Made by a program: the position numbers and the translations under genes
The notes under the pieces: model-generated
What the model was told of the DNA's origin: nothing
What the model saw: the letters and a program-made list of their open reading frames with translations, nothing else
Databases searched by the model: none
NCBI GenBank assembly: GCA_022605955.1
Contig: JAKCOZ010000014.1
Coordinates: 11,042,001 to 11,106,000 of the forward strand
Reading direction: 5' to 3'
From: Rallus limicola
Lineage: Eukaryota; Chordata; Aves; Gruiformes; Rallidae
DNA length: 64,000 nucleotides
Shown here: positions 61,271-64,000 of the stretch, in pieces
Position numbering within the stretch: position 1 is the stretch's first letter
How the letters are laid out: each line of letters begins with the position of its first letter

Positions 61271-62100
61271 CTGAAAACAGCAGCTTCCCCAAGTTAGGGT
61301 TTCCATGACCATGTTACCATCACCCCCATTTTGTTGTCTTTCCTCAGTGGGTCAGAAGACTGCCTTGAAATAAATTAATATATTTCCTTTAATTATACTG
61401 GAAATATTAGCAAATCAATGCTTTCTAAAATTTCTACACAAAGATTAGGATTTTAGTTCTATGACATTGGGCCAGTCTCCTACTTTAGGTTCATTGGCAG
61501 AAAGGGATCTCCTTTGCTTAGGTGTGCATGTGTTAATCAGAATTAGTAATTTGGATCTCTATACTGCCTTTAATGTACTGCCAAGGCAAACAAATCTAAT
61601 TATCCCTATTTAGAAATGGGGAAAATAAGACGGGAATAATATGATTAATTTAAAATTTGATTGCAGACTCAAAAATAGAACTCATCTTTTTTTTTACCAT
61701 ATTATGTACGAATTGGCCTAGCAGGGATTAGGATACTAGTTTAAGTAAAGCTAGGAATTCTTTAGGTTTTCTGACCTAAATATGATTTTCACGGTACTTA
61801 AGCATTCTTTTCGATTTTATCTTTTAAAGTACTATTTTTTTTCCTAATTACTTTCTCCTGTAGTCTGACTTGTTAATGGCAGATACAGATATACAACATC
61901 TGAGTTAAGAAGTGCTGGAAATTTCATGAAAAATTCATCCCCCCCCTTTTTTTTTCTTGGATTTCAATCTAAATTGTTCAAAGCAAGGAAAGAATGAATG
62001 GTAATTATCATCCAGGTAATCTTTACTCATCCAGAAGCTTTGAAATCTTTTTGATTAGCCAATTACTAGTTATGCACCAGGCACAAGCAATCTCATCAAA
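61271..62100. other. AT-rich noncoding DNA
   Basis: Nothing recognisable except a C8-T9 run at 61939-61955. Confidence 0.65.
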
Positions 62101-62187
62101 TTGTGTGTGTGTGTATGTATGTACTGATGTTATATTTATATACATATATTCATATGCACATATTCGTATATCTATTTATTTATTCTC
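62101..62187 (+). repeat. TG/TATG microsatellite followed by AT-rich alternating DNA
   Basis: A (TG)n run of about six units passes into TATG repeats (62101-62122). About 60 bp of alternating TA/CA/TTTA-rich sequence follows. Likely length-polymorphic. Confidence 0.88.
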
Positions 62188-63945
62188 TAGAAGCCTGTGA
62201 TATCCATCTAGAGGATTCTTTCCCTGTCTCTGATAATATAGGTTTCATCTATTAGTTTGTATAATTTACCAGGTTAAAAAGGCATATTTATTTTCAATAA
62301 ATTTTCTTTGAAAAATGCTGGAAATCAGTGCTGCAATCACCTTTCAAACAAAATCTGCACTGTTCTTGTCACAGATTAAATGTCTGGTCCTCCTGAGTGG
62401 AAAATAATAGCTATTCAAATGTAAAAATGACCTTCAAGTCAGCTATGTTGATCTGTCATTACACCACTTACATAAAATTCACTATTTTTTGTTTGAATTT
62501 CACTCACACCTGTAAAATTTCGTATTTATAAATGTGCTAGTCAAATTCTTAACAGTCAGGATTTGCTTGAGTTCTAACTTTTTTCCCCCCACTCCAGTCT
62601 TCTTATCAGCTTAGCTAAAACCTGGCAAACATTGTGCTATGGCATCTATTATCAGAGAACAGGAATGTGCTGCTTTTCAGATTTTACGAAGGTATTTCCT
62701 CTCCTTCCTTACTCTCCTCCCCCCTCTAAAGACATTTCTGTCATACCGGCATTTCTGCTTTCAGGTTTCAAAGAAAACTCTGTGTTACTTCTAAGCTAGT
62801 TATAAAAATATCCACATTTACTTTTGGAGGATCTGCAATATAAAACCTCCTCAAGAACCTATAAATCTTTAACTAACTACAGATTAGCATTACAGCTTAA
62901 TAAAATAATACCTAAGCAAAGTTTAGTCCCCTTAGAGTAACTCTGATGCTATAAGCAAGTTTGCATCTTTAAAAAAAATAATAATATTGAGAGGGTTTTC
63001 TGCTTTTTTAAAGCTTGACTTCAAAGAATACAGTCGTGAACAGCAGCAAAATAATTCTTCATCAACTGTTGAATATATAAATATTTATTATCTGTGAAAT
63101 TAATGCCAGGGTTTGGGGCTTTTTTTCTTTATTGTGCAGGAACCTCATCCAGATCAGCCATTATGTGAATGGATAAAAATATTCAAAGCAAAGTCCTTGT
63201 GTCTTTCTGACAGAACACATTCAGGGTGAGGGGTGAGGGGAGTTTAAAAAAAAAAAAAAGCAGCAGAGAGTACAGAATCTTGAATTTTTTTAACAATTTT
63301 ATTTTGACTGAATTGCAGCATGCGATAGTGAACACAGGGGAAGCACTTTTCAAAATACCTAAGCTCATTCACATAAACTATTTTTTAAACAAAAACATTT
63401 TAAGAGAATTTTGGCCTCGTCTGAATAAAAAGCTAGAAACTAATTTTTCCTTGTTTTCTCTCTTTATTAAGAAGTAAATACAATATTCATGGAAATAACA
63501 TAATTGGACCTTTAAGGAAAGTAAATTGAACAGCTATGAAAAACATTTTAAGCTGATGCCTCTTCTTTGACCAGTGATCTGGACAACAGCAAGATATAAT
63601 CTCTCCGGCTCTGTTCCAGTTTCATTAGGGAATCTTTTCTGCATGCTACAGTAAAGCTGGGTTTTCTTTTCAGTTTTGGGAGTTTTTCCCACTGTCCAGA
63701 TTTCCCAGGAAAATGCATGGATTTCTTCAAAAACACTCTAGATAGAGAACTCACACCCCCCCGTCCTTTTCCTGCTGCAGCAAAAGGGAGCTTACTGCTA
63801 AGGAAATTACAGATCTTCAAAACATGCCACTTTCAAAATTAAGACCTTTTTAGTCCAACCAAGACAGTCCTATCATGCAGGACATGGAGTAAGGTCTTAA
63901 GAGCAAAAACAACTAAAATATTAAACATACAGAAATAAGTCTAAT
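62188..63945. other. AT-rich noncoding DNA
   Basis: No gene recognised. An A14 run lies at 63246-63259. The frames at 63183-63368 minus and 63226-63477 plus overlap it and are artefacts of that tract. The minus frame at 63548-63820 (90 codons) has no domain or splice support. Confidence 0.65.
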
Positions 63946-64000
63946 GACACAAGAACAGTGTGACCAGCAGATTGAGGGAGGTAATTCTGCCCCTCTATTC
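63946..64000 (+). mobile_element. CR1 LINE fragment, cut by window end
   Basis: The closing bases 'agaacagtgtgaccagcag', 'attgagggaggtaattctg' and 'cccctctattc' match an internal part of the CR1 3' region in plus orientation. That part lies several hundred bases upstream of the CR1 tail. The copy should continue beyond the window; its 5' truncation point lies near 63946. The match is close, so it may be a fairly young copy. Confidence 0.85.

Overview
This window looks like nuclear DNA from a bird, most likely a galliform such as chicken, turkey or quail. The main evidence is five CR1 LINE fragments with the typical avian 3' end: a 'ggttggact/agatgatc/ggtcccttccaa' block followed by a short terminal octamer repeat (ATTCTATGA or TTCTGTGA type). 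They lie at about 733-894 (minus strand), 6239-6328, 8842-8990, 52058-52180 and 63946-64000 (all plus strand). The last runs off the window edge. Base composition is AT-rich with few CpGs, and there are no bacterial operons, phage genes, CRISPR arrays or rRNA/tRNA genes. The window reads as a long intron or a gene-poor intergenic stretch of a macrochromosome.

I could not recognise any protein-coding gene. No open reading frame exceeds about 156 codons, and the longest runs through a poly-A tract. Apart from CR1, the firm content is one old tRNA-derived SINE of MIR type (3961-4080, minus), many homopolymer and microsatellite tracts, and a dispersed set of imperfect C+A tracts (or G+T on the same strand).

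Region by region: 0-9 kb holds most of the recognisable retroelements. From 9 to 22 kb is plain AT-rich DNA with homopolymers. From 22 to 29.3 kb the composition changes: there is a small CpG island with a GC box at 22179-22610, a splice-donor-bearing segment on the minus strand near 25.55-25.9 kb, and several plus-strand open frames, ending with the best exon-like segment in the window (29005-29292, 288 bp, phase 0-0). From 29.3 to 52 kb is AT-rich noncoding DNA with a G-quadruplex-capable tract (31909-31942) and a close pair of AP-1 sites (39557-39584). From 52 to 64 kb there is a degraded CR1, two more exon-like segments (56751-57001 plus; 60968-61270 minus, 303 bp, phase 1-1), a TG/TATG microsatellite and the terminal CR1.

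The exon-like segments are inferred only from splice-site consensus and open frames, and none encodes a protein family I recognise. They would need RNA or cross-species conservation data to be believed. I found no sign of a novel gene system. The most useful leads are the CpG island, the two length-symmetric exon candidates and the AP-1 doublet.
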